64,000 bases of DNA from Rattus norvegicus. Taxonomy: Eukaryota; Chordata; Mammalia; Rodentia; Muridae. How positions within the stretch are numbered: position 1 is the first letter of the stretch; every line of letters starts with the position of its first letter. The position numbers and the translations under genes are program-made. The stretch covers positions 58,603,502-58,667,501 of the forward strand of contig NC_086037.1 in the NCBI RefSeq assembly GCF_036323735.1. Direction: 5' to 3'. Below the pieces are notes generated by a model. That model saw nothing but the letters and a program-made list of their open reading frames with translations. It ran no database searches and was not told the origin of the DNA. Below, one piece after another: positions 34,531 to 46,080 of this stretch.

Positions 34531-34828
34531 GTAGCAATGGTCCCTGAGCTGCCCAGCTCCCTGTTCCCAGAGCTTCCCACCCTTGCAGAGCTTCTGCACC
34601 TTCTAGGTCAAGTTTTGCCTTAAGAAAGCCTTACCACACGAGAGGCGTGCCTTTTCTTAGCATCTTGGACATGGGGTAACATCATATGCAGCAGAGATAG
34701 AAAGAGCAGAGAGTTCTGATCTCGGGTCTGTTTTACATAAGCTCTGGGAGGCTCTATGTTCTTCTCTGTGAAAGGGACACGTTTTCACTCCATGAGGTGC
34801 TGTGGACAGTCAAGAAACCAGAGCATGA

Positions 34829-35110
34829 AGGGCTGTGGAGATGGCTCAGCTGGTAAAGGGTCTGCCAGGCAAGCATGGAGTCATGAGTTCAATTCCCAGA
34901 ACCTATATAAATAAATCTGGGCATGGCAGACTTCTGACTCCTAGCTGGGGGAGGCAGACCCATGGTTCCTTGGAGCCTGCTGGTTATCCAGCTTAACCTA
35001 ACTAACAGATTTCAGGCCTCATCTCCAAAACAAGATGGATGAGACTCTAGGAGCCTGACCTCTGGCTGATTCATGTATGTGCTCACATGTGTCATGTGCG
35101 GATACCCATA
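34829..35110 (+). repeat. B2-family SINE
   Basis: GGGCTGTGGAGATGGCTCAGC, then CATGAGTTCAATTCCCAGAACC, and a GTGCTCACATGTG-type 3' part. Confidence 0.7.
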
Positions 35111-35599
35111 TTAATATGCATGCCCCCACAATACACATTCCTCTCCAGAAGACACAACGGAAACCAAGGCATGGGACTGATTAGCACGGCCTAGAAACGG
35201 GAAGACTGAGTCCAGGAAAACCTTAACAACAAAGGTGCTAGGAGTCACTCTACCAAATGTCTGCTTCCTCTGAACAGAGATGGGCAGTGGAACTGGACCA
35301 TGGCAGAGTTCATGCTCCTGAGTGGAGAAGCTGTGGACTTCAGTTTGCCTTTGCTTCGCCAGGCTTTGTGGGTTGTGAAAGCTCTTCATGTGAAACTGTT
35401 CTTCATGCTCAACCCCCTATATTTAGGTCAAGTCAAAGAGAGAAGGTGCTATGTGGCCCAGGAGGAGGCTTTTTGGTAGAGAGCGGTCAGAAGGTCCCTC
35501 GCTTGTGACAGTGCCACATGGTATGTATGAACGTAAAACTTTTAAGTGGTAGATCACAGTAGGAAGATGTCAAGACACTGGGGGAGAAGAATCTTTGGT

Positions 35600-35815
35600 G
35601 GGATTTCCTGACCCTGATCCCTCTTCTTTCTACTTCCTGGCCGCCATCTTCTCCCCTCCCTCCAACCCCCAATACTCCTGACAATGCCTTGGACACAGCA
35701 AGAGCAACAGGTTAAACAGCATAGCCTGAAGCTTTCGAACCTCAGAGTCAAAACAGACCTTTCTTCTGCACAAGTTGATTACTTCGGGTATTTTGCGATA
35801 GTAACAGAAATCTGA
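35600..35815 (+). repeat. Family X repeat copy, diverged
   Basis: CAAAACAGACCTTTCTTCTGC, then CGGGTATTTTGCGATAGTAACAGAAA, matches the shared 3' end of the family. Confidence 0.45.
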
Positions 35816-36494
35816 GTATCAGTAAGCTTTCTACTCTAACTGTGCAGGTAAAAAAAAAAAACAAAAAACTCGAGTGCAAAATGACTAGCAAGAATACCAG
35901 GTTATATCAGCACTTGTTAAATAATAGACATTGTCACTTATATATATCCTGAGATAAACCACAGTCCTGCTTGAGCCCCAATGGGAGAGAGCATACCCAG
36001 AAGACTCAGGGATACGCTGATGGTAGCGACCTTGCATACTTATTGAGAGACGCACTGGCTGTGTTCATGGCTTCTACTGTCCACTCATGTGTTTTTCTTT
36101 CTTTCTTTTTTTAATCTCGGGGGAAGCTACGACCTACAAAATCATGACTAAACGCCTGCTGACACCCAGGTCAGCATTTTCTCTACCAAAAAAGCCTCCT
36201 CCTGGGCCAGCTGATAATGTTAGAATTAGCTACAGTGGGCTCTCTGAATGGCGATCAGAACACAGAATCATCTAATGAGTGTTACCTTTCCTTTCCTGGG
36301 TTCTCCTTTGCAGGTGAAGTAGAAGCAGACCGCTGTTCAAACATGAAAACCTTCAAAATGGAGTTGCTAACTAGCCTTCCCCTCTTTGCACTCTGAAAGG
36401 CTGCCTACTAGGAAATGAGCTGAGTGGGAGTCCTCTGAGGTCGCTCAAGCTATCACCACATCCCAGGATGCACTAGCATCAGAATCAAACTTAC

Positions 36495-36739
36495 TTCAAA
36501 GACCAGCGTCTCATTTGTGGGTCCTGGCGCGTACAGTCGTTCAGGGCGGTTAAAGGGACGCTGGTATTCAAATGTGGTGCCGGCGAAGGTGAAGTCCCCA
36601 GGCCAGTCGATGTTCCAGCCCCCTGTGAGGTAATACTTTTGACTGAGGCTTCGAACAGCAAGATAGCTGGAAGAAAGCTCCAACTCCTGAATTTCAATGC
36701 TTCGGGCCCCAGCGGGGATAGTGACCACAGGATAATACT
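36495..36739 (-). CDS. Adamts18: Adamts18 exon G: spacer module core
   Basis: This 245-bp exon has 2 nt completing a split Glu and then 81 codons, ending in phase 0. The acceptor is TCCCTTTAG and the donor GTAAGT. The product (starts YYPVVTIPAGARSIEIQEL) contains no cysteine, as expected for the ADAMTS spacer, a beta-sandwich rich in hydrophobic and aromatic residues (YLTGGWNIDWPGDFTFAGT). A potential N-glycosylation site NET lies near the end, in PGPTNETLVFE. The spacer is a main substrate and matrix exosite in this family. The next exon lies 26.9 kb further on, across the largest intron seen here. Confidence 0.96.
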
Positions 36740-37101
36740 CTAAAGGGACAGAGGAGAACATTCTGTGTTTAACGTTGTAGATTGGGGAGTGGTAACTGGA
36801 CATACAGTGACCCCCCCCAATCCCTGTCCACCTTGGGTTCTGGGGTTCAAACTCATGTTGTTAGCCTTGGTGGCAACTGCCTTTCTCTGATGGGCCATTT
36901 TGAGGCCCTTACTCAATAGACTGCTGAGGTACAATGCATAGATGAAACTGCTCATGCAAAGGTCCTAAGAACCTTACCACGTGACCAAAGCTACCACTCA
37001 TGTCAGGTGAGCTAGGGTTCCATTAGCACAGTCCACTCCCCGTTCAGAGGCAGAAGTGGGACACTGCCAAGTGCATCAAGGGAAAGGCCAGTGGCTCTTA
37101 C
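36740..37101 (-). other. Intron F-G, 362 bp
   Basis: The shortest intron in the window. Nothing recognised inside apart from a short C run near 36810. Confidence 0.85.
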
Positions 37102-37225
37102 CGTTGGCTTTGTGCTGACTGAGGTACAGGCCTTTATAAAACTTGCAAGTCGAGTTATCGCCTTTGCAAACACCGCATGCATCTGACACTGCCTTAGAGC
37201 CAAGTTCATGGTCGCATCCCACAGG
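37102..37225 (-). CDS. Adamts18: Adamts18 exon F: Cys-rich end and spacer start
   Basis: This 124-bp exon has 41 codons plus 1 nt (phase 0 in, phase 1 out). The acceptor is GCTCCTCACAG and the donor GTAAGA. It encodes VGCDHELGS followed by DACGVCKGDNSTC, the family signature that closes the Cys-rich module and leads into the spacer. NST (in DNSTC) is a potential N-glycosylation site. The first codon is Pro, just before VGCD, a position that varies within the family. Only 362 bp separate it from exon G, so the two are probably recognised together. Confidence 0.94.
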
Positions 37226-37384
37226 CTGTGAGGAGCAGAAGCAGGGTAGAATCAAAGATGAGCAGACCCAGTGGTGAAGACTAACAGACGTGGGGGATAG
37301 GAGACTCTGCTAAGGTCAAAGTCAGAGCCTTAAGTCACAACTGGGGTTCAAAGACGTCTTCTGGGACTCTAAATAATACTTCTA

Positions 37385-37670
37385 CTCATTCTTCAAAAAA
37401 TTTCATCCATGCATATAATGTATGTTGATCATACATAGCCCCCTCCACCTCCAATTCTCCTGGAAATCTCCCATACATCTCCCCCCAACTTCACGCCTTC
37501 TTTCTTTTGTATATTATTGTTGTTTTAATCCGCTGGTTCTAATGAGTGCTGATTGTATGCACACAGAAGTGTGGAGTCAATCACTGGGACATGGGCAATC
37601 TACTGGTGGTCAACTTCTCCCTAAGGAAAGGGACTCTTCCTCTGCAAGCAAATTGCATGATTGATTTGAG
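37385..37670 (-). repeat. Old L1 3' end (Lx-like), reverse
   Basis: CCCCCTCCACCTCCAATTCTCC, AGTGTGGAGTCAATCACTGGG and ACTTCTCCCTAAGGAAAGGGAC follow the order of reversed rodent L1 3' sequence. Confidence 0.45.
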
Positions 37671-37971
37671 GGCTTAGATTCCAGCTCTTGGAAACCAGAA
37701 TGAAGAATCATGGGCTATTACCAGATCTCCAGGCCAACTGTATGAATGAAGCATAAAATGATGAGCAGTACACATTCAGACTCCCTCTGTGCATGTGCAT
37801 ATATGTACACACATGTATACATACATGCACACAAGCATAAACAGGCATGTGCTCATTACATGTCTATACATATATAAAACACATACATGAAAAACTACCC
37901 ATATGCACAAAAATAAACATAGGTGCTTATGTACACACAAACATACATGAAGACATTTGGATGCATACATG

Positions 37972-37973
37972 CA

Positions 37974-38024
<51 letters not shown>
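37972..38024. repeat. (CA)n microsatellite
   Basis: About 25 CA units. Confidence 0.95.
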
Positions 38025-38027
<3 letters not shown>

Positions 38028-38440
38028 GGAAAAGGATGAAATGCTCTTATTAAAGTTTAGGTGCAAGGGAAGGTGAGTCCCCAAAGACATGACCTAAAAA
38101 GAAAGGACATCTCTATTCCCGTTGTACATCCGAGGTTCTACTATGTAGTGAATGCGCTTAGTAGACAGGCACTGAGACATTACAGTCATTTCTGTCTTTA
38201 ATTTTTAGAGCGATGCAAAAGTGACTATTAACTCACACACATTCTCTATGCCTGGAAGTGGCTGAAACAGAAAACGAAGGGCTCTTGCAAAAGTTAGAGA
38301 GCGACTCAAAGGTTCACAGCTCAGCGGGATGCTTCGCCCATCCTCCCTAGGTGTATCTTAGGGACTCTCTGAACTGTCCTCACAACACACAAGGAGACGT
38401 AAGCCTGATTGCACACCCTGGGGCAGAAAGGCCATCTTAC

Positions 38441-38571
38441 TTCACAAATCCCGTCGATGCAGACATCATTTCTGTGTGGGGAGCAAGGCGTCCCGTCTTT
38501 CACCTTGCCAGACATGGCGAAAAAAAACTCAAAGTTCTCAGCCTTGCAGTAGAGTTTACATCGATCTTCCT
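38441..38571 (-). CDS. Adamts18: Adamts18 exon E: Cys-rich module, middle
   Basis: This 131-bp exon has 2 nt completing a split Glu codon and then 43 codons, ending in phase 0. The acceptor is TGCCTCTAG and the donor GTAAGA. The residues read EDRCKLYCKAENFEFFFAMS followed by KVKDGTPC and NDVCIDGICE, the conserved Cys-rich pattern DGTxC...VCIDGxC. Six cysteines are visible. A run of eight T on the coding strand encodes three phenylalanines and is a possible slippage site. Exon F follows after 1.2 kb. Confidence 0.95.
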
Positions 38572-38864
38572 CTAGAGGCAGAGAGATAAAAGGACAGGAT
38601 CAAGACTAGCTTGGGGGCAGAACAGTGTGGTCACTGGAGAGAGCAATGACATCTACTTGGATAGCAACTGTGAGCAAAGTAGCATTCTATTATATAGAAT
38701 ATATATATATATATAATTATATAGCATTCTATATCACTTAATTTGTGAGCATTACTGTGTGTGCACACAGAATACCGCATATCTTGCAAAAGACAGATCC
38801 CATTTGATCCCACACAAAACCAGTTAAATATTGACACCAAAGAATTGTGGGTTATTTTGTTTTG

Positions 38865-39003
38865 TTTGAAAGAGAGACTCATTATGCAGCCATGGCTAAC
38901 CTGGAAGTGCCTATGTAGATCAGGCTGGTCCCAAACTCACAGGCATCAACCTGCCTCTACTCTCAAGCACTGAGATTAAAAGCGTGTGTCACCATACCTG
39001 GCT
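38865..39003 (-). repeat. B1 SINE, reverse
   Basis: GATCAGGCTGGTCCCAAACTCACAGG and GAGATTAAAAGCGTGTGTCACC are the reversed B1 blocks. Confidence 0.75.
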
Positions 39004-39844
39004 TAGTACCTACGAATTTTATATTCATAGTCGATAGGAATCATAACCATGTACAGAGTTGCTGGGTTGTGAAGACAGTCTCCCTGGACTGTAAATATTC
39101 CAGACTTTGTGGTCCCTATAGTTGATGAATGGTGGCAGATAGGTAAAGGGGTATCTTTGTGTCTCAATTAATTTGTTTTTTTTGTTTGTTTGTTTTTTTG
39201 GTTTTTTTCCAAACAGTTCAGGTTATAGTCTAATGATTTGGTTTGGGAATAGATCTCCTCAGAAGCTTAGACAGCCTATAAAAAAGGTAAAGACTGACAT
39301 ACTTGGAAAACAAAACCATGTGATCAACACTGTTTATGAAATATATCAAATTGAAATTTTATTGACAGAGGAAGCAAGGAGGCTAATTCTGAAGGCAAAA
39401 ACAGGACTTTTCGTTGACCATTGAGCCCCTGGGAAATTTCTAGTATCACAGGAAAAAGGAAAAAAAGTATAGTCACAGAGCTCTTGTTATCTGGAAGGAG
39501 AGCAAGCCAATGCCTGTGATAGAGAGAGCTGTCCTTGGCCAGCAACTCCAGATGACGTTTCTCACATGGGACCTTCCGTAGGCGACACGGAGCAATATCC
39601 CTAACAACAGTTTCACACAGATGTGTAAACAGTTCACAAACAGTCCTGCTTCACAAAACCCCTTCAGTAGAAGGGGAACTTAAAAAACTCACATGCGAGA
39701 CAAAATATATTACTGTGGTCAAAATACGTAGATGTGTGGGTGGATAAAATGGTTTCCTCTCAATACAGTGCCTTTAGCTTTCAAATAGCAACTTTATTTA
39801 ATACATTCTAAGTTCTAAAAATGAGATTAAGGAGGAGTTGGATG

Positions 39845-39872
39845 GTGTGTGTGTGTGTGTGTGTGTGTGTGT
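39845..39872. repeat. (GT)n microsatellite
   Basis: About 13 GT units. Confidence 0.9.
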
Positions 39873-40036
39873 CTTCTATGTTAGTTTCAGGAATTGAAAA
39901 GCTCTAATAAAAGCTTATTATTTGCTTTGCCTTCTGTCTTTTATTTGTTCCTTTTTTTTTCTAGTATAGATCCCCAGGCACAAGCTTTGCATTTAAAAAA
40001 AAATAAAAAAAAGTTTTTTTTTTAAAAAAGTTTACC

Positions 40037-40220
40037 TCTGGGCTGAAGAGATGGCTCAGAGGTTAAAAGCATTGGCTGCTCTTCCAGAGGTCCTGAGTTC
40101 AATTCCCAGCAACCACATGGTGGCTCACAACCATCTGTAACAGCATCTAATGACCTCGTCTGGAGTGTCTGAAGACAGCAACAATGTACTCATATACATA
40201 AAATAAATTAATTAATTTAA
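40037..40220 (+). mobile_element. B2 SINE, well preserved
   Basis: It follows the B2 consensus closely: GGGCTGAAGAGATGGCTCAG, then GAGTTCAATTCCCAGCAACC, CACATGGTGGCTCACAACC and ACATAAAATAAATTAATT at the end. Confidence 0.85.
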
Positions 40221-40389
40221 AAAAGGTTTATGGAACATGGAAAGATCTTCATTCGTGACAAAGCCTTGCCCTGTTCTTTTGGTTTGGCTTTGTTTTTGAG
40301 ATAGTCCCACTGTGTAGCCTAAGCTGGCTTCTGATCTCTGGTTTATTTTACTTACCTTTTAGCATGAATTCACACAACCTAGAGTTCCC

Positions 40390-40722
40390 CCGGAAGGAGG
40401 AAACCTCAACTTAAGAGTTGCTCAAATCATATTGGCCCATGGTCATGTCTTTAAGAGAGTGTCTTAATTAATGAATGATATGGGAGCCCACTGTGGGCAG
40501 CACCATTCCCCAGGCAAGGAGATCTAGGCAATATAAGAAAGCTAGCTGAGCATGAACTAGAGAGAGTCAGTAAGAAGTGTTTCTTTGTGGCTTCTGCTTG
40601 AGTTCCTGCCCTGATTTCCCTGGAGTACGGGCTGGGATCTGGAAGTAAAAGATGAAGTGAATCCTCCTCTCCTCTGGGTTTCTTTTGCTAGGGTGTTTAT
40701 CCCAGTAATGAAAAGCAAATGA
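40390..40722 (+). repeat. Family X repeat copy, near full length
   Basis: Blocks GGAGGAAACCTCAACTTAAG, GTCTTAATTAATGAATGATATGGG, GCAATATAAGAAAGC and GGTGTTTATCCCAGTAATG occur in the same order as the other copies' recognisable parts. Confidence 0.55.
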
Positions 40723-41220
40723 GGCCCTATCTGCCTCACCTTGCCAAGGACCAAAATTACTAGCGTGTGCGATTCCATCTGGCCTTCTGTTCTTAAATGG
40801 TAGGAATGAGCCAGATTTTCAAAATGGTGGTCGCTCTCCTCTGATCCCAAGTGTCACATGTAGAAGAAAGTGAAAACAAAAAGGCTCAACTGTGCTATCT
40901 CATGCTATGGAGACGTTAGAGCCCGAGGCAGCCAATTCTCACGGATCGAGTGACTCAAACTGCACACTCCCGTGTTAGCAAAGTCTGCCATGCAACAGGG
41001 AAGATACACCGAAGCCCACAGCATTTCCCAGCTACAGACTTTTCTAGCCTCTGTTTACCACTTAGCAGTCACAGGAGGGCAGACTGCGTTCGTGCTGCAT
41101 ATGGTGAAACAAATCACGTGTGAAGGTCGAAGAACACACAAGAAGTCAAAGGACAGACAGCAAAGAGAAGGACACAGGGTTTCAGGGAAAGAACTATTTA
41201 TGAAAGACATGGGGTTGTAG

Positions 41221-41221
<1 letters not shown>

Positions 41222-41255
<34 letters not shown>
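41222..41255. repeat. (GT)n microsatellite
   Basis: About 16 GT units. Confidence 0.9.
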
Positions 41256-41260
<5 letters not shown>

Positions 41261-41438
41261 AAATACAGTTTTAGGTGCTGGAATAGAATTTGACCTATCC
41301 CATCTGGAGCTGCTGGAGGCTGCTGTATGTCATCTTTCTCTGATCAGTGCTCAACCCCTAACTAAATGCCTATAGCAATAGAGAACTTGTTACTTACACA
41401 GGGATCAGGTGCACCCTTTGGACAGCTAATTTCATTCT

Positions 41439-41469
41439 TCATTCATTCATTCATTCATTCATTCATTCA
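41439..41469. repeat. (ATTC)n microsatellite
   Basis: About seven ATTC units. Confidence 0.9.
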
Positions 41470-41499
41470 CTTACTTCAAACACTAAAGCTATTAAAGTC

Positions 41500-41605
41500 A
41501 GGTATGGTAGCACACATCTGCCATCCCAGGATAAAGGCTAAAGCAGGAAGACTAGGAGTTCCAGTCTAGCCTGGGCTACAGAGTGATGCCCTGTATCACA
41601 AAACA
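41500..41605 (+). repeat. B1-like SINE
   Basis: AGGTATGGTAGCACACATCTGCC and CAGTCTAGCCTGGGCTACAGAG follow the B1 order. Confidence 0.65.
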
Positions 41606-41782
41606 AGTCAACAACAAATCCGTCAAACTAGCCTTGAAGTATGGACTATGTAGCTTTCCTGGGTGCTGTGGATATAAACCATGTGCACGATGCACCAAGA
41701 TTTCCTCCCTGCGAACCCTAAGTTCTTATGAAAATAATACAGAAGTGAGTAAATGGAGAAACAAACCGATAAAGGAAACTTG

Positions 41783-41955
41783 AGACTGGAAAGGTGGCTT
41801 AGTGGTTAAGAGTGGTAACTGCAAATGGCCAGAGTTCTGTTCTCCACATCCATACGCGGTGGCTCATGGTTGTCTGTAAATCTAGTTCCAAGGGATGTGT
41901 ACACAGACATATATGTAGGTAAAATATCCATATATGTGATAAAAAATTTAAAAGT
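41783..41955 (+). repeat. B2-family SINE
   Basis: GACTGGAAAGGTGGCTTAGTGG, then GCGGTGGCTCATGGTTGTCTG. Confidence 0.65.
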
Positions 41956-42644
41956 AAACTCATGCTAAATTATGAATAAAGCAGGAAAGGCTTCAAAGAA
42001 TAAAAAAAAAGTCAAAAAAAAAATAATGGTTAGCTTTCTCTGAGAAGCTGAGATCTTAGCACATTCGGAGCGCTTACGTTGACGTGCTCTTTGGAACAGG
42101 TTCAAGTAAGCCTAAAACACCTTAGTTTTTATTTTTTTAACTTAGATCCATTTTTTTTTAATAGTAAGCATTCACAGGCCTCCCACTATTGTCTCTGAAG
42201 ATAGAGCTTTCGAACTATTTCACATTTGCCTCTGTTCGTGACAGTCTTCAGGGATGTGTCAGCACTTCTTGACCAGCCAAAGTGGTACAGTTTAAAGCTG
42301 TGCTACCCATTCTTAATAGCAGATGGGCCTGTTCCCTATAGCTCTTTAGGTACAGGAGCTTTCCTGATGCCAACTGACGACATAGGCTTGGTTTTTTTCC
42401 CTTTAGAACAGGGACTGCCTTCAATAGTCAAAAATGTCACACTGTCCCCCTTCTGCATGTATGCAACCCAGGGTCCCCCAAATCCTTCCCCAAGAAGTAA
42501 GGATGAGCTCTGATAAGTAAGGACAGTACAAAGATGCCAAGAAGCAGATGGAGTCGTGACAGTTTACCGGGCATGGGTAACAGGAAGGATAGCAATGTTT
42601 CCATGGGAACCAATACAAATGTTTTGCTAATTTTAGAAAGTCAA

Positions 42645-42740
42645 ATGCATCTAGGCATGGCAGCTCACACATATAATCTTAACACTCGAGAGGCTGAGGC
42701 AGGAGGATTGCCAAGAGTTCAAGGTCAATCTGGGTTACAT
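42645..42740 (+). repeat. B1-like SINE
   Basis: CTAGGCATGGCAGCTCACAC and GAGGCTGAGGCAGGAGGATTGCC, then TTCAAGGTCAATCTGGG. Confidence 0.65.
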
Positions 42741-43294
42741 AATATTGAATTCTAGGTTGGTGTCAGCTAAAGAATGATACATCATCTCAAAACACCTCCC
42801 TCGTATCTCTTGAAGTCAAAAGCAAGCTACAACTTTCAGTTATAATATATATGAAAAGGTTCTGTATAACTTTTTATTCATTCTCCGTGTGTACAGACAT
42901 ACATCCTTTCCATAAAATTTTTTTCCTGTTTTTCAATAATCTAACATGTCCTTTCCTAAATATGCTGTCTGTGTGGTGTCTATGGTTTCATGAGTCTGGA
43001 CAATTCATACCAATTTCAGTTAACATCTCTGCGAGACAAAAATCACCAAGCTGTCAACAGTACATTTAGAAATGTAAGTCTATTCCAGACAAACAGATCC
43101 TTTTGCTCACAGACAAGAGGTGTCCTCTGGAGGAAAAAAAAAAAAAGACTGTGCAAAAAGAAAGAACGACTATAAAAGTTGATAAAATACTGAGTCAGGA
43201 CAAGCCTCAGGAATAGAAAATAAACATGGAACTGTGTGGTGAATTTACATACTATCTACGGCGAGCCACGGGAGTGTCACGGTGACCGAGTTAC

Positions 43295-43467
43295 CTTCAA
43301 CTTTTGTATAGGGTCTCCAACGGTACAACCATCCCCGGAAGGGCTTGTTGTTATACTCTGCACATTGCTGGGCACGGAAATCCAAGCTATTCTCATGACA
43401 AGGGTTAATGTTGCACAGCTTGTAGATGCGGCTAGATCCTGGACAGTACTTCCCACCATACTGAGGC
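43295..43467 (-). CDS. Adamts18: Adamts18 exon D: TSR1 end and Cys-rich module start
   Basis: This 173-bp exon enters in phase 2 and leaves in phase 1. The acceptor is TTTTTAG and the donor GTAACT. It encodes the last cysteines of TSR1 (GGKYCPG, KLCNINPC) and then the DFRAQQCA motif that opens the ADAMTS Cys-rich module, followed by FRGWLYRWRPYTKVE. The product has 57 full codons plus split codons at both ends, and both joins restore the expected residues. The Cys-rich module takes part in matrix binding and substrate choice in the family. Exons C and D are 6.6 kb apart. Confidence 0.95.
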
Positions 43468-45894
43468 CTAAAAACAAAATTCAAGGATTTCAGCACTAAG
43501 CACTCCACTCTTGGCCACGTGCAATAATACAAGAAGGGACGACTGAGGGGAGCATCATTGTGCTATGGGCAGTTATGTCTAGTATATTACACAATTGGAA
43601 ACATATGCCCCATGTCTGGTTTCTTCCTGCTACCATGCAGACATAACTAATCAACCACAGAGCTCCTTTTTGTTTTCACGGAGACTTGATACAGCCTCAT
43701 GATTGCAATATCATTTTCCTCATACTGGAAGGCAGCTGCTGCTGTGTTTAATTGTAACTAGCACATAAAACCCAACTCATTTCCTATCTCTGACCCAATT
43801 TTTATATTCCAGAATTTTAACAACTGATGACAAAACTATCCTTGATACTTCATGAGCCAGGGATTCTGGGGTCACAGATTTTCTCTGCAATGGGTTTTTG
43901 TAACCACATACATACACTGTCTGCACTGGCACCAAAAGCTTCAAGTACAGATCCACCCTGTATCTCCAGGCTCCCTATCCTGATTTTCATTATATCCTAA
44001 ACATCTTGGCGTTCTTATGCACCTGCTGCTATGACAATCACGGTATGTGATCTTGGCGTGGAAGAGAAGATCTCATTTGCTATGGTCTCCAGCCTTGAGC
44101 TATCACACTCTGGTTATTTTCTTACACTGGGCTTTTTAGTTCCACTCTGAAAGGGGAGACATGGCCTGGTGGTCACCGGCATAATCACTTTTTAAATTTG
44201 GTAGCCTGCGGCTTTCCTGCCAAGCACAAAGAGAAGGGGAGCGTGATTCCCAGAGCTAAGCTCTTAACGTCTTAGTGAGCAAATTCAGATTGGCAAAGAC
44301 CAGGAGGAAAAATGAAGAAAAGGGGCAACCGTACCATAAATTAGTACCGGTCCCACCAAACGCTAACCACTCAGTGAGCCTACCCTGACCAGAGTACTTG
44401 CTTTTCCTCTCCCAACCTATGGCTTTCTCCAAAGCTAATGCTCAACCATGGACTGCTTCATAGAAAATCTACCACCCAGCAGGAAACATAAAAGGAGACT
44501 CAAGGTTAATAAATTGATGTGATTAAAATTCTTTGTCCCTGTGCGGACAGGCTTGCTACAGAATATTGCTGGGTTCTATACCACAGCATCTTCCAGTTAA
44601 GTCCTCCTGAGATTCCACGGATGAATTTCACAGACACAGAGAGAGTCTCTTGGCCAGAATGACATTTTTATGCTGTTTCGAATGATTCTGGAACAAACGG
44701 TTAAACGTGCAGCCCCCTAGGCACTCCATCAGATCTCCCCGGCCTTCTCAAATGCTCATTTAGAAGACCTTAGGTTGTGTTATCACAGCCTTCTTTACAA
44801 GGAATATTAAGGCGAGTTCTCAGCTTAAGGCTTTCCCCCTGCGGTTTTAAATGTTGGCTGTACTTGGCCCGCCCACAGTAGGTTTGAATGACCATCCCAG
44901 CGTGTAACTTCTCCAATCTGCAGAGCTGCAGTTTGGAGAAGAGGCCTCCGACTCCCAGCTTTCTACTCATCAGACAGACAGAGTGAAGGCTGGGCAGGTG
45001 GACTACCCTTGGCATGTCAATGAAGGTTTCACGGTTCAGTGGGACAGCGGGGCCGAACCCCAGACCTCTGGACTCTGTCCCAGACTCTCTTTCTTGTCAC
45101 TTAGTATCGCATTTATCTGAGCAAGGCGGGCATGTGGGAAACGGAGGCAAGCCACAGGGGAACTGAAAGATCCGGTGAGCAGAGTGGTTAGGGACCCAGT
45201 CTTACACAGTGAAGCAGCCATGCACTTAATTTCATGCAGTTTCAGAAACTGGCTTAATGTTCTTGAGACTCATAGGATAAGTTAAACTATAAATATTTTA
45301 AAAAGCTCATTTTCTCAAATTACAAGCCACCCTATGCTCTTCTCCGTGACCGGAATGCTTGGATTTCATTTTTCATTATGGGATAGAGTCTGAGTCGTCA
45401 AGGTGATGGCTGCCAAGAAGTTCAGATTTCCTATCAAATGTTCCAAGCCAAGCACGTTCTCCTGTAGACATTTACTCTGTCTATTTGAGACCCGCCCTCG
45501 AAAGGCAGCACAAGCTAGATTTGAACCCAGAACCTCCCTGCTTATGGCTTCTGAACGATGGGATTGAGGGCCTGCTCTGCTACACCTGGATTTCTGTAGT
45601 GTTAGCATGAGGGTGTGGAAAGGCCTAACATCCTGCAGAGTGGTAAGTTCTCTGTGATTACAAACCAGAATAGAGGCAGAAAACAGTCTCAGCACATGAC
45701 ATTGCTTTATAAAGTAGAGCTGTATTTGTTTTTGCACCAGTGAGTGCGACCAGAGATGCTTATAGTATTAGTTGGTTATATGGTTATTAGCACCACTGGG
45801 GGATATTGTTAATGCACACATGAGCACACATGTATGTGGTAGGGGACCCTCTATACTTTCATTTACAATCTGTCATATCCATATTCTCTCTCTC

Positions 45895-46080
45895 TTCTCT
45901 TTTCTCCCTCTCTCCCTCCATCTCTCTCTCTCTCTCTCTCTCAGACAAGGCCTCACATATCTCAAGCTTGCTTACACAGCCAAGGATGGAGTTCAGCTGC
46001 AGAGCTTCCTAAATCTACCTCCCCAGGGATGCGATTCCAGGTGGGTGCCACCGAGCCTGGCTTGGGCAGTGAGTGGTAGG
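45895..46080 (-). repeat. TC tract plus reversed B1 SINE
   Basis: CT-rich run to 45943, then GACAAGGCCTCACATATCTC and GGGATGCGATTCCAGGTGGGTGCC. Confidence 0.6.

Larger units (their letters stand above)
9621..36494 (-). other. Intron G-H, 26.9 kb
   Basis: This is the largest intron in the window and splits the spacer module. It contains the AGGTCA array, many SINEs, old L1 ends, the full-length L1 at 23221-29649 and several LTR-like pieces. Stretches with no recognised feature include 10740-11790, 14650-15980, 16120-17080, 17830-18560, 20180-21300, 22560-23200, 31290-32950 and 33850-34220. Confidence 0.85.
37226..38440 (-). other. Intron E-F
   Basis: 1.2 kb. It holds a reversed old L1 3' end at 37385-37670 and a CA repeat at 37972-38024 embedded in CATA-rich sequence. 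Confidence 0.8.
38572..43294 (-). other. Intron D-E
   Basis: 4.7 kb with a reversed B1, an AT repeat near 38698-38716, a GT repeat (39845-39872), a B2, a family X copy, a GT repeat (41222-41255), an ATTC repeat and further B1/B2 copies. No extra exon pattern. Confidence 0.8.
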